Source: Polymyxa betae
Taxonomy: Eukaryota > Endomyxa > Phytomyxea > Plasmodiophorida > Plasmodiophoridae
Reading direction: 5' to 3'
DNA length: 64,000 nt
Assembly: GCA_003693705.1 (NCBI GenBank)
Contig: RBZT01000339.1
Span: 42,088 to 106,087 of the forward strand
This document shows, in pieces, positions 45,163-56,658 of the stretch. The notes beneath the pieces are model-generated. The model saw only the letters and a program-made list of their open reading frames with translations, searched no databases and was not told the DNA's origin. The position numbers and the translations under genes are program-made. The number at the start of each line of letters is the position of its first letter. Position 1 is the first letter of the stretch.

Positions 45163-47082
45163 ATGGAAGTAATCCAACAGTTTGCTGAGAATGAGACGTA
45201 TCTCTATGCATTGCGGCAGCAATTTCAGGTTCAGGTCCCGCTCTCCATTCCCGATGTGCCCAAAGTGGAATTGGCGCCAGCACGGGTGACGGAAACGCTG
45301 GAGGCGGTGCTTCGCGAGCCGCTTGGTGTGATTTTTTTCAATCGTTATTTGCGCTCGACGAAGACCATTGAGCAGGCGCTGTTCTTGGGCGAAGTCATGC
45401 AGTTTGAGGAATTACCGAAGGGGAGCTTCCGCAAACGGGTCGCCAAGAAAATCGTACAGAAATATTTGCTGTCGAATTCGAGGATGGCACTATCAATACA
45501 CGACGCAACGAGACAGCTGATAATCTCGAGAATGGCTCAGGACTCGGATGGTGAAAACATGTTCGCTTCCGCTAAGAGTTCAGTTCAACGAGACATTATG
45601 ATTGATTCGTTTCCTGGGTTTCTGTTCAGCCAATATTACGCCAGGCTATTGGCATTCAGAGCCAAGGAGATGAGTGCTGTCTCCAGAAACGATTTTGAAT
45701 TCATCCGAGTGTTGGGAAAAGGAGGATTCGGAAAAGTCTACGCTGCCCGTAAGCTTGATACTCGTCAAATGTACGCCTGCAAAGAAATGAGTAAAGAGAG
45801 AATCTTCGAGAGGAAACGCGAACGACTCTTACAGAATGAGGTAGGCTGGTGCCGTTTTGTCTACCGGGAGACTAAAATGGCATTGATCAGAGGCATTTTC
45901 TGACCCGAATCAGCCATCCTTTTATTGTTGGCCTACACTATGCTTTCCAGGATCCGATGAATCTGTACTTCGTCATGGATTTAGTTACCGGCGGCGAGCT
46001 TGAATATCACCTTCACAACCGTGGGCGATTCAATGCAAACTGGGTCCGGTTCTTTATTGCTGGCATCACGTTAGCTTTGGAATATCTGCATGGCCAACAA
46101 ATCGTATATCGCGATTTGAAACTGGAAAACGTCCTTTTAGACAACGACGGTAAAATTCTGCTAACAATAAGCACAACCCAATACTGAGTCTTCCACAGGG
46201 TTTGTAATGCTTGCTGATCTGGGCTTATGCTCCGTTGTTCCAGAAGGTCAACAGCTTTATGAGCATTGTGGGACACGGTCTTTTATGGCTCCCGAGCAGT
46301 GCATGAGCGGATATCGCTTCGAAGTCGATTGGTGGGCATTAGGCGTCTGCACCTATAAACTCTTAACGAATAAGAACCCGTTCTCCAAAATCTGGAGAGA
46401 GCAGGAAAAACCCAAAGAAGGATTGGTGTCGTCGATTTTGACGAAATCCATTCGCCAGCTATCGCAATTAAAATCGTCGATCAGCCGCCGCGATGGGAAG
46501 AGCTCGCTGCGGTCGCCCGATGCTGGTGCAAATCCTGCTGACATCGGTCTGGCCGGTCTTGGGGCTGCTAACCCAGTCGGAGATACGCCCAACAGCCCTG
46601 GAAAGTCGCCTGCTGGTGCGGCTGATATGGAGAAGAAAAAACATATGGAGACGGTTCGGAGACGTAAAACGACTCTGCTTCGAAGCATGTTCGAGACAAC
46701 AATCCGCGACCTTGCATGGCCTGATCACGTCGATGAAGGTGCCAAATCGTTCGTACTGGCAACGCTTCAATTGGATCCCAATCTTCGTCTGGGACACAAC
46801 GGTGCTGCAGAAGTGAAAGCCCACGAATTCTTCAAAGGATTCGATTGGGGTCGTTTGCAGCGAAAGCATATGGTTCCACCGTTTGTTCCAAGCTCAGGAT
46901 CCGTCAATGCTGAATACGTCGAAGCCGCCGATAATCTATCCAGCAAGAAAAGGTACCCGGTGTTCCCTGATTTCGACTACGTCGCCCGGCAGTCTTTCCA
47001 GCGCGAAATCGTGAATACTATGTACGATTTTGACGATCTCAGGCACTACAGAAAGCATCCGGCCCCGAAGAAACTGGTTTGA
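45163..47082 (+). CDS. GRK-like kinase: RGS-like domain plus AGC kinase
   Basis: The protein has the layout of G-protein-coupled receptor kinases. Residues about 40-190 form an RGS-like domain (LREPLGVIFFNRYLRSTKTI, QFEELPKGSFRKRVAKKIVQ, PGFLFSQYYARLLAFRAKEM). The kinase domain follows: FEFIRVLGKGGFGKVYAARK, YACKEMSKERI, then across two introns LYFVMDLVTGGELEYHLHNR, IVYRDLKLENVLLDN and MLADLGLCSV. The activation motif is DLG, as in true GRKs, not DFG. GTRSFMAPEQ, WWALGVCTYKLL and LQLDPNLRLG are also present. A Pro/Ser/Gly-rich insert of about 80 residues (46470-46640) splits the C-lobe. The tail has the AGC/GRK end (FPDFDYVARQSFQREIVNT). There is no prenylation box or PH domain, so membrane targeting is unclear. 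Confidence 0.9.
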
Positions 47083-47352
47083 TTCGTAGCTTAATACACA
47101 GAATTAACATATAACAACTATGATCTTGGGGAAGCTCACGTTGTTCTCTGTCGGACGACACATCTCTCTGGCGGTGCTTTTCATACTTTTCCTGTAAAAA
47201 TTCCTTTCCTTCATTCGACCTTTAGCTACATACAAACGACCCCATCAGTCATCTTATATAGTAGTCAGCAAGTGAAAGATTTTATGCGTTGTGTCTTCAT
47301 TAGTTATCTTTCTCTCAGATCAAATCATTACCTTCAAAATTTACCTATTGCC

Positions 47353-50300
47353 ATGGTCGATAAGATTCACTTCGCTATTGACAGGGGAGGTCAGCTGATC
47401 TCTTATCCGATCAACGTCTGCCTGAATGATACCAGGGACGTTTACTGATATCTATGCGGAATGTCAAGGGCGCGATCCTCTCATTTTGAAGTTACTGACA
47501 CAAAGCGGTGCTTATCCCGATGCGGCTCGTGAAGGCATTCGAAGAGCTTTAGAAACGTTTACAGGCAAGAACTTTCCCAAAGACAGGCCGCTAGACACTT
47601 CACATATTGGTGAATATCTGTCTGATTTAAATGCGATCTTCATTCAACATCAGGATCTGTTCGCATGGGAACAACTGTAGCAACAAATGCTTTATTGGAA
47701 CGTAAAGGCGCTAGAATCGCTCTTTTAATCTCAAGCGGGCTTCGGGATTTGCTTCAGATCGGAGATCAATCTCGGCCGGACATCTTTCAGCTTAATATTG
47801 AGCATCCAAAGTTGCTCTACGAGAGAGTGGAAGAAATCGACGAGCGCCTTAGGTTGGTCCATCCAGAAGAGGTTATTTATCGCTCAGCGAAGACTCCATC
47901 ACAAATCGTATGCGTAGGCCGTTGAAGGAAAGTACTATGCTACAGGGATCACAAAAGAAAAAATCGAGGTCTTACAAGCACCCGATCCTACCAAGATAAG
48001 AAAGCAACTACTGTCGTTAAAGCAGGCTGGCATTTCCAGTATAGCAGTTGTCCTGATGCATTCGTATACATTTCCTGCGCATGAGGCTTTGGTTGGAGAA
48101 ATCGCCAATGTATTCTGTCTGTACTTAATTTCAAAGCATTGAGTGATACGATTAGGAGCTGGGTTTTGAAAATATCTCTCTTTCGTCTGATGTTCTTCCG
48201 ATGGTTAAAATTGTCTCTCGAGGGTATACAGCCTGCGCTGACGCTTATCTAACACCATGCATTAATGAGTATGATGATGCAAATTCAGACAAGCATTTGG
48301 CACTGACCCGTTTTCAGATACGTGAAACACTTGTGTTCGGGATTCGACGATCATATCAATATCACATTAATGCAGTCGGATGGCGGATTAGCGAAATTGT
48401 CTGATTTTAAAGGCAGTAAGGCGATTCTGTCAGGACCAGCTGGCGGTGTCATCGGCTATTCCAGAACAGTAGGTGAAGTTTACAGCGACCAGAAAGGCAT
48501 TCCTTTAATCGGATTCGATATGGGTGGAACATCCACCGATGTCTCCAGATTTCAACATCAACTTGGTAACGCTCAGGTCTATGCCATCAGCTGCTCAACC
48601 TTCTATTTAGAACACAAGTTTGAGAATCGGACAGCTGGCGTGACAATCTTTGCACCACAGCTGGATATCAACACTGTCGCGGCTGGAGGCGGAAGCTGTC
48701 TAAGTGTGGTATCCGGAATTCTTCATGTTGGTCCAGAATCGGCCGGAGCTGATCCAGGCCCTGCATGTTATGGCAAGGGAGGGCCTCTGACAATTACAGA
48801 TTCGAATCTAATTCTGGGCCGCATCATTCCCGAGATCTTTCCTCATGTCTTTGGAAAAGGTTTTGTCGAATGAATCTGCGGCCGTGTGTTGCTGAATCGT
48901 TTTACAGATTCGAATGAGCCCCTCAGTGTTGATGCGGCTGTTGAACAGTTCAGTATTCTAATGCAGAAACACAGTGATGTATTTCATGGCATGTCAATGC
49001 AAGAAGTTGCATACGGGTTCATTCGTGTTGCCAATGAGACCATGTCACGTCCGATTCGTACCTTGACCGAAGCTCGGGGATATGACGCTTCGAAACATAT
49101 CTTGTAACAGTGTGGCGTTGCAGAATAATGAAAGAATGGTAACCTGGCTTTTAGGGCTTGTTTTGGAGGAGCTGCAGGACAACATTGCTGCGCTATTGCA
49201 AGGGCGTTATCCATAAAGAAGATTTTTATTCATCGACACTCTGTAATCGCGCATGCTGCTTATCTCTTCCGGCATTAAAATGGTTTTGTTGATAGGCGGT
49301 TTTTTCAGCTTATGGAATTGCTCTGGCAAATGTCGTTTATGAGAAACTAGAGCCATGCGCTCGTCCTTTGCTTGATAACAAGTCCGATACTGATCCATAC
49401 ATCTCAGAACGTTTGAACGCTTTATCGAAAGAAGTCGAATCACATTTGAAAGAGAAAGGATGCTCACCGGATTGCATCGAAATCGAACATTATCTGAATT
49501 TACGATTTGAAGGAAGTAATCAATCTATGATGATTCGATCTGGTCAGCTCGGCTACCAGAAGCAATTCATTCAGGCTTATGAAAGAGAATACGGTTTCAC
49601 ATTACAGCGCAGGGTCACCGTCGACGACATTCGAGTTCGAGGAGTTGCAAAACGACAACGTGTTCGTCGCCAAGAAATTGAAAAGTGTACAGACAGTTCT
49701 CGTCCGAATCACCCTTTGGAAGGGGATTTTTCCACTAAGTGCTTTTTCGAAAAAGGCGATGAGGCCTTGAATGGAAATCAAATACTCGAGATTGAGACAG
49801 TGAGTTGACTGGCTCGTTCCTCTTGCCACAACTAAGCTGTTTAGCCCGTATATTTGTTGGGCAAGTTACTGGCCGGTCGGGAGATCATTGGGCCAGCTGT
49901 CATCGTGGATAAGAATTCTACTATTGTTGTGGAGGCACGATGCAGAGCTCTCATCACATCTTGGGGGGATGTCGAAATCCGCATTGATTCTCAGAAAGCT
50001 GCCGGTTTATCGGCAATTGCCTGTGATCCGATTTTGCTTTCCATTTTTCAACATCGTTTTATGGGAATTGCGGAACAAATGGGAGTTTCTTTGCAGAGAA
50101 CATCCATCTCTACTAATATAAAAGAGAGGCTAGGTAATGCAATACTCAATTACTGTTCAGTATTTGAATTCGCTCTTAGATTACTCTTGTGCCATCTTTT
50201 GCCCTAGTGGAGGCTTAGTAGCCAATGCTCCCCATTTGTAAGTCTGTCCAAAGCTACAGTTTGTTGTTTAATCGTCGATGGTTCTAGGCCTGTTCATCTT

Positions 50301-52148
50301 GGTGCTATGCAATATGTTCGTCATTCTTAAACCGACTGCAAATCTCACCGATTTCTAGGCGGTTAAATACCAGTTAGAAACCGCTGCTGGTCGTTTGCGT
50401 CCTGGCGATGTGATCATGTCGAACCATCCAAAGTAAGATGCTTCGTCTTGATGTCAGATGGAATTGATGTTTGGCAGAGCTGGTGGGTCGCATTTGCCCG
50501 ATATCACCCTCATTACGCCTGTGTATCTGGAACCTGATAAACAGCCAATATTCTTTCTGGCCAATCGAGGTCATCACAGTGATATTGGTGGAATCACGCC
50601 TGGGTCCATGCCGCCGTTCAGTAAAGTGTTGGATGAGGAAGGAGCAGCGATCAAATCGTTTAAAGTCGTCGAGAATAGCGTTTTCAAAGAAATCGAACTA
50701 GCAACCATATTGCAAGGATCTCGCAATTTGAGTGACTGCATCAGTGATATTAAAGCTCAGGTATTTTACAGGACTTCGATCATTCATATTTATGTTGTAG
50801 ATTGCAGCAAATAACAAGGGCCGCATCTTGATTGAAAATCTTATTGCAGAATATGGGCTCGATGTGGTTCATGCTTATATGATTTTTATTCAGCAGAACG
50901 CCGAACAGGCCATAAGGCAGATGTTAATTTATTTGTCGTTGAAGCAAGGACTTCCTATCGTCGGTTCTGTATCCGCCACCGATTATATGGATGATGGAAG
51001 CCCAATCTGTTTGAAAATCACGATCGATCGAGAGTAATATTGGTTGTCCTCTTCGTAATATCGCCTGAGTTCAACCCCCTAGACAAAGCAGTGCTATTTT
51101 CGATTTCTCGGGAACGGGATCGCAAGTTTACGGCAACTGGTAATCGTTTTGTGGTACTTTACAGCTACTTAATGACAGCCAGGAACGCCCCCGAAGCGAT
51201 TACCTACTCGGCAGTTATATACTGTCTTCGATGCTTAGTGAACAGGGATATCCCACTTAATCAAGGTTCCTCCTGTGCAATGCTATTATTATAGGGTTAA
51301 CAAATGACCACAGGATGTTTACGTCCGGTTAATATCATTATTCCATCAGGATCTCTTCTAAGCCCAAGCGAGGAAGCCGCCGTTGTTGGCGGCAATGTTC
51401 TAACAAGCCAGCGCATCACGGATGTCATTTTGTTGGCATTTGGCTCCTGTGCTGCTTCTCAGGTAATGAATGGTTCTTCTTTGCACAGTCTCTAACGGTC
51501 TCAGGGGTGCATGAACAACCTAACATTCGGCGAAGAAGGGAAATTTGGCTATTATGAAACAATTGCTGGAGGTGATCTACCAGACCCGACTTTGTTTGTG
51601 ATTAATTCAAAGCTGAGCTAGGTGCCGGTGCTGGCCCTAATTGGCATGGGCGTTCAGGAGTTCACACGCATATGACAAACACTCGTATCACCGATCCGTA
51701 ATTCACTTGAGTGTCAAAGAACTTGATTATAAGTTGCTGTGAAGGGAGATTCTAGAGCGTACGTATCCTGTTCTTTTACGAAAATTCATGATTCGGCAAG
51801 GATCCGGAGGAGAGGGGCGGTTCAAAGTATGACAGTTTTCAATAATAATTCGTATAAGCATCTGACAGGATCCCACAGGGAGGTGATGGTGTTATTCGAG
51901 AAATTCAATTTCTCAGGCCCTTAATCGTGTCAATACTGTCGGAGAGGCGATCCTTTACACCATATGGATTGCATGGTGGTGGACCAGGTAAACGAGGTCA
52001 AAATGAGATTGTCCGAAATCGCGATGGTCGTACCATCCATCTGTCGTCAAAAGATTCCTACTTGACCGAACCAGGAGACGTGATTCGAATTCTAACTCCA
52101 GGTGGTGGCGGATTTGGATCGGAGGACGCAGATCCATTGAACTCATAG
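47353..52148 (+). CDS. OPLAH: 5-oxoprolinase (ATP-hydrolysing)
   Basis: The enzyme opens 5-oxoproline to glutamate with ATP in the gamma-glutamyl cycle of glutathione turnover. The start at 47353 gives [13 protein letters not shown], and a 46-nt intron joins [19 protein letters not shown]. Further exons carry the hydantoinase A-type half ([28 protein letters not shown]-like [75 protein letters not shown]). The B-type half follows ([26 protein letters not shown]-like, [85 protein letters not shown]). It ends at 52148. About fifteen short introns are needed, and all major motifs are kept. Confidence 0.96.
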
Positions 52149-52260
52149 GAAATTAGTTTAGTTTCAAATATTTTATTTATTTTCAATAATTACCGAATCC
52201 CGAATATACTTTGCATAGAGAGAATGCAGGTCCGCAACTAATCTAAATCGATGCTGGGTG

Positions 52261-52664
52261 ATGTTAATTAGATCTGGTCGTATCTTGTATGCTACTATGA
52301 GGGCTGCGTCGTCTTCCTGCAAAGCGGTCTTTGGATGCGATGGTGCCGTCAAGATCGCGATCATTGCTAAGCCCAATGCGACGGAGACGGCCCTCACGGA
52401 AATAGGCGATGCCGTTGGAATCCGTTTGGCAGCTCAACCAAAAGTACCAACGTGAAATGCTTTACTTGAAGAGAAATCGTTTATTGTAGGCATTAGGACG
52501 GGGAGGCCAATGCAGAATTAAGCCGATATTTCTCGAAATTGCTCAAAGTCGGCAAGCGCGACGTTTCGGTCGAAGCTGGACTCTTCTCCAGGAACAAAAT
52601 TGTGCTTTGCAAGGGCGTTACTATTAGCCAAGTGATCGATGCGTTGCAAAAAGCATCTGAGTGA
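52261..52664 (+). CDS. DUF167 / UPF0235 small conserved protein
   Basis: This small family is widespread and its function is unknown. Exon 1 reads VKIAIIAKPNATETALTEIG and AVGIRLAAQPK. A 51-nt intron joins DGEANAELSRYFSKLLKVGK, RDVSVEAGLFSRNKIVLCKG and a C-terminal helix ending at 52662-52664. The order (KPNAxxx, xVxxRLxAxPxDGxANxEL, KxxVxxxxGxxSRxKxV) is the DUF167 signature. The start may be 52261 or the Met at 52300. It follows 5-oxoprolinase by about 110 bp. Confidence 0.88.
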
Positions 52665-52689
52665 TAATGTCTTGCTATTTGCTCGCTGC

Positions 52690-53540
52690 CACTGTTATTT
52701 ACCTATGAATAAAGCTGCCGTGACTCTTGACAACTCGATAGAGGGATTTACAGATTTGAGAACAAAATGGAGCTCTTATAGCGTGCAGTTCCTCGCCAAA
52801 CACAGTCCTGGTGGCGCTGTCTCTGCTACTGTGGTCTAATTCAAGGCTCCGCCCTCTGTTGAGTTTCGTCTATAAGGTAGTCGGTAGATCGATGAGGGTT
52901 CCTACGTTCGTCGCTTGCCGCCTTGGTCGCGGTGTAGGAAAACGTCTCAGAGCAGGATATGAACTTCTCCCTCCCACTTGTGCTCTCCTTGTACGCCATC
53001 CCAATCCTGAAATTGAGAATGGTGAAAAACTCGCGAGCGTATCGAATCAGAAGTGGCCCATGATGGACTCGTCAAGCCTGGTACGATGATTGTCATTCCT
53101 TCTGGACATGCGAATGTATCGAAGGACGCTGCCCAATGTTCGGGTATTGAAGGTTATCGTTGAAGTTGGAGTCGAGTTGCTGCCACAGTTGAGGACTGCC
53201 CTGATCGATATCGATGCCTTGGAAGATTCGTCATTTGTACGTCAAAGATGTTGAAGCTCTCGGAAGGCAACACGATTGGGTAGTCCCGGTCTGCGATTTC
53301 CTCTCCATGGTCGACGTAAATCAGATACACAATGCTAAAGCTGTACTTTCAGAATCCTCTTATGTAGATTGATTTCTTAGCATTTCGACGCTGTCAGATA
53401 GAATTTTCTTCTCGCCTGGCCAAGGTTTCGGCGCTCTCAACTGCAACGCTGCTTCTCATTCCTGCTATACCCGCAATAAGGCCAGAGGCATTGCTTTTTT
53501 AGACCTCCGAATTAACAAATATTATTGAGTCGTATGTTCC
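52690..53540 (+). pseudogene. Decayed cystathionine-synthase/cysteine-synthase-like sequence
   Basis: Fragments in changing frames recall the PLP enzyme family of cystathionine beta-synthase. VTLDNSIEGFTDL resembles the family's LDNIGNTPLV start. VQFLAKHSPGGAVSA resembles CELLAKCEFFNAGGSVKDR, but the PLP-binding Lys is missing. IESEVAHDGLVKPGTMIVIP followed by SGHAN resembles [25 protein letters not shown]. A later stretch reads VKDVEALGRQHDWVVPVCDF. There are stops between fragments that short introns do not remove. It is best read as a relic. The family call is tentative. Confidence 0.4.
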
Positions 53541-53824
53541 TATACGATGAATCAGTTAATCTGATTGCTATTTGGTTTCTAATTAATTCGTTGTTGCTAC
53601 CTTATTGGCGTACCGTGTTAGCTATCATCATTAGTCATTACCTGCAGAATATCATGAAAAGGTTCTAAGCGTACAACTTGCGAGCAAAGTTCAAAGTTCT
53701 TGAAAAAATGTGCGTGAAATTTGCGAACAAAGTTTAAAGTTGCAAAATTGGCGCCAGTAAGAAAAGTGAAGGCGCATCCATCAAGTTTGGAATCTTCGTC
53801 TTCACAGAGTATCACCTTCGCCTA

Positions 53825-54475
53825 ATGTCGGCCAATCCTGATGTAGTAGAAGATCGTGGCGAATCGCCTCCTGATCAGAATCAATTCCAAAATCCGGCTG
53901 AAGACGACATGATCCAACGGCGATGGAATCGGTTCATGCAGGTTCTGGATCGCTGCCTAGACCTGTCGTTCGACGAGAAATACGTCATGAAAGGGATTGC
54001 TGAATTAGACGATCCAGATCTCGTAAAAAACTGTATTAGTCAAATGTTGAAAATTATCCATTTCAACGTTAAGGTTGAGCGATTCAAGACCTGACGATTC
54101 GTCTCGTTAATGATTCTTTAGAGTGAAGTCATCGACATTGCTAATTATTGGAAATTACCATCGAAATTAAGGGCTATGGATCGCCTGGAAAATCGGCGTC
54201 CAATACAATCGAATGGCCGTCGAGTGTTAGTTGTCGTTTGTTAACAAAATACCAAAGCTGAACATTTTCGAAACAGGCTGGCTCCTTTAAAACAATCGAT
54301 CAATGATATGGCAACAACAGCTGCCATCTCTGTCAAGAAGGACATCAATCGACGCCTCGCCCTGGAGCTGGAAGCAATCGAGGAGGAAAATCGCCAGCTC
54401 GCCCAGCAGCTGTCATCGTGCTATAACAACGGGCTATCTCTAGCCGATTTGCTTCAAAAAGCCTCTCAATGTTGA
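53825..54475 (+). CDS. NNF1/PMF1-like kinetochore (MIS12 complex) protein
   Basis: NNF1 is a coiled-coil subunit of the MIS12 complex that bridges inner and outer kinetochore. The first exon has an acidic start, then RRWNRFMQVLDRCLDLSFDE and LVKNCISQMLKIIHFN. Introns near 54066-54120 and 54226-54275 lead to SEVIDIANYWKLPSKLRAMD, RLENRRPIQSNGR and LAPLKQSINDMATTAAISVK. The C-terminal coiled coil follows (RLALELEAIEEENRQLAQQL). The order (N-terminal helical bundle, LxxLDRL-type motif, C-terminal coil with a final helix) and the size of about 170 residues fit NNF1. Sequence identity in this family is low, so the call is moderate. Confidence 0.55.
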
Positions 54476-54719
54476 ACAACCTGGCACTGAACAACAGCTG
54501 CCTGCTTCTTTGCTGCTCAACAATGGCCTACTTTTATAATCGATGCGGCCGTTGTTGTTTAAATATTACAATTTCAATAAAGCTATTCCAATTACATGAA
54601 ATCTTTTCTGTAACAAAATCGATAGAGGAAATGGCGCGAATTTTTTTCCATTTTATTTTTGCTGCGGGAACCCTTCAAGGCTCGAAGGAGTTGCCGTCCT
54701 CAGGCTACAACTGACATCG

Positions 54720-55799
54720 ATGGATATCAACACGCTGCTGCCCATCTTCAAATTGACAGAGCCGGTCGTGGCCAGCAAGGCCAATGAGTTTGTGCGGCAG
54801 TCTCGAATTCGGATTCGTTCGCTGGGCGAGGTTCGCTTTAATCTCACCGCCGAGCGCATTCTGAATTTTGAATCAGGCTGAAATCTGCAGAAATGTCGTT
54901 TGTGTCCATTTAGCTGCGCTTGCGTACGATTCGAACCTTTGCTGTTTTTGCATTTCGCTGACAGGCCCTCTGCACAGATGCAATAAGACCGGATTCCCAG
55001 AAGCTCTGGCTTTGAAGTATTCAGGCACAACCGAAAAGGTTTATCAAAAGACCTTTCAGGTAATGTATGTTGTCACACTGCTTTTTTTAGTCTAATCTGA
55101 GAAAAAGCTTCTTCGTAATACTCTTGGTGTAAGAGCGATTCGCCTTGAACAGCTTGCTGTTCAATTCGGCTGCATGTCTATTATATCATATGCTAATGAC
55201 GTTTTAAACGCTTTTAAGTCAGGGTATCCCAATAATTCCTCCAAGACGATTCCCTTCTAACCGAGTTTAGACTGAATGCTACGAAGCCGAAAGAAAGCCC
55301 AACAGCAGCTGTTATGGCTGCGATTTTGTTATTGTGTGCCAAGCGTCGCAGAACATCACTTGATACTAAAGAGTTAGTGAGGAAATGCCAAATATCGTCA
55401 AGAGAGCTCAAACAGGTAGTTTGCTGTATTGATTTTAGCAGCATTCGTTCAATGTGGAAAAGGCTTGCTGTTTAGTCGAGCATTACTGCGATGAAGTATT
55501 GGGTGATGTGCCCAGTTCGCCTAAAAAGCCTCCCAGAAAGGGGCGATCTAAACGTTTTGATCCAGAACCAGAGCCAAATTCACAGGACGAGAATATTGAC
55601 GAGGTATTATGATTGTCTTTTTCACGAAATCATTTTCTAACAAATTTCGTTGAAGACATGCAATGAATCTCCAAACGAAAATGCTCCTTTAACACGAAGC
55701 AAAAGGCGAAAGGCAGATCCATCTCCAGAACCGGAAGAATCTGGCAGCCGCACCGTCGATCCATCAATTTCATATTTATTCAGTGGTAATTTATTATAA
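54720..55799 (+). CDS. ORC6: ORC6, origin recognition complex subunit 6
   Basis: ORC6 is the TFIIB-like subunit of ORC needed for MCM loading. The start is MDINTLLPIFKLTEPVVASK, followed by RIRSLGEVRFNLTAERILNF. Next come VVCVHLAALA (cyclin-like helix), FPEALALKYSGTTEKVYQKT and LGVRAIRLEQLAVQFGCMSI (second TFIIB-like repeat). The middle has AVMAAILLLCAKRRRTSLDT and KELVRKCQISSRELKQ. The tail is charged, with KKPPRKGRSKRFDPEPEPNS and SKRRKADPSPEPEES, and ends at 55799. Exons are joined over introns of about 50-55 nt. The stop is only 3 bp from the stop of the convergent glycosylase gene. Confidence 0.85.
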
Positions 55800-55802
55800 A
55801 CG

Positions 55803-56554
55803 TTATTTATCGGAATCTTCAGTTTTCGTTCTTTTCCGATGATGCAAATGGCAGGATTCATCGTGACCTTTGATCAGCCCAATTGACAAAAGAAACGCCT
55901 GGATGATAACAGGGCCGACGAATTTGAATCCTTTGGCTATCAGCTCCTTAGAAATAGCTTCAGAAATCGCCGATCGAACTGGAGGTTCGCCTTCGTATGT
56001 CAGAGGTCCTTCTGGAAGCCATCGTTGCAGAAATGACAAGAACGACTCGTTTTCACATAGCGATATGAACGATTTCGCATTGCCAATGGATGCCATGATT
56101 TTCTTCTTATTCCGAATAATGCCTGAATCGGTATGCAACAATTCCTGCACTTTGCCATCTGAATATTTCGCGATGCTTTCAACAGACCAACAATCGTAAG
56201 CTTTGCGATACGACTCTCTCTTCTAAAACAGCATTCAACAGGAATTCGAGAAGCTCATAATCAATGCTCTACTTTGAGAACTGTCGACCACGATAATCCA
56301 GCCTGAGATCCAGATAGAGTCAGCATCTCGAACAGGTACCGATTATCATCCGGAGCAGAGACCGGGCACCATTCATTGTCATGATAGGCGATCATGGCTT
56401 CCCTGTCTATTCCCGATAGGTTCGTCTTGCCTTAGAGCCATCTCATCATGGAAGCACCAAAGGTTTTGCTCGGCTTACCAAGCCATTGGCATCGAGGCTT
56501 TCCATCTGCAGGGCAGCTGGACTCGTCAGCCAGAAATTTATTTCGCCTTTTCAT
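55803..56554 (-). CDS. DNA-3-methyladenine glycosylase I (Tag family)
   Basis: Tag removes 3-methyladenine from DNA as the first step of base excision repair. The first exon starts MKRRNKFLADESSCPADGKP, then RCQWL. A 47-nt intron joins GKTNLSGIDREAMIAYHDNE, giving the usual RCxW...YHDNEW. This is followed by DDNRYLFEMLTLSGSQAGLS, WSTVL, then YRKAYDCWSVESIAKY, GIIRNKKKIMASIGNAKSFI and GFKFVGPVIIQAFLLSIGLI, with the C-terminal zinc-ligand region HDESCHLH. The catalytic Glu (from FE) and the HhH-like fold are kept. Tag genes are common in bacteria and patchy in eukaryotes, so transfer long ago is possible. The gene now has introns like its neighbours. Confidence 0.92.
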
Positions 56555-56628
56555 CTTGATCTTTGTAACGAGTTCGATGAGGACTGCGATAATAACCTGT
56601 CAGATTCGTTGTGGAATTCTAAACACTA

Positions 56629-56637
56629 AACCCTAAT
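56629..56637 (-). promoter_or_regulatory. Telo-box-like motif upstream of the Tag gene
   Basis: AAACCCTAA on the plus strand (TTAGGGTTT on the gene's own strand) lies about 75-83 nt before the Tag start at 56554, inside the short gap to the ABHD18-like gene. Spacing is similar to the other motif copies. Confidence 0.35.
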
Positions 56638-56658
56638 AGAACCTTCGCCTCAGACAAT

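Noticed and set aside
49207-49467. Minus-strand ORF inside the oxoprolinase locus
   Set aside because: The plus strand carries conserved oxoprolinase exons here; the minus frame is a shadow.
52173-52397. A minus-strand secreted-like protein (MRAVSVALGLAMIAIL...)
   Set aside because: It overlaps the DUF167 gene exactly, and the DUF167 motifs on the plus strand are far better supported.
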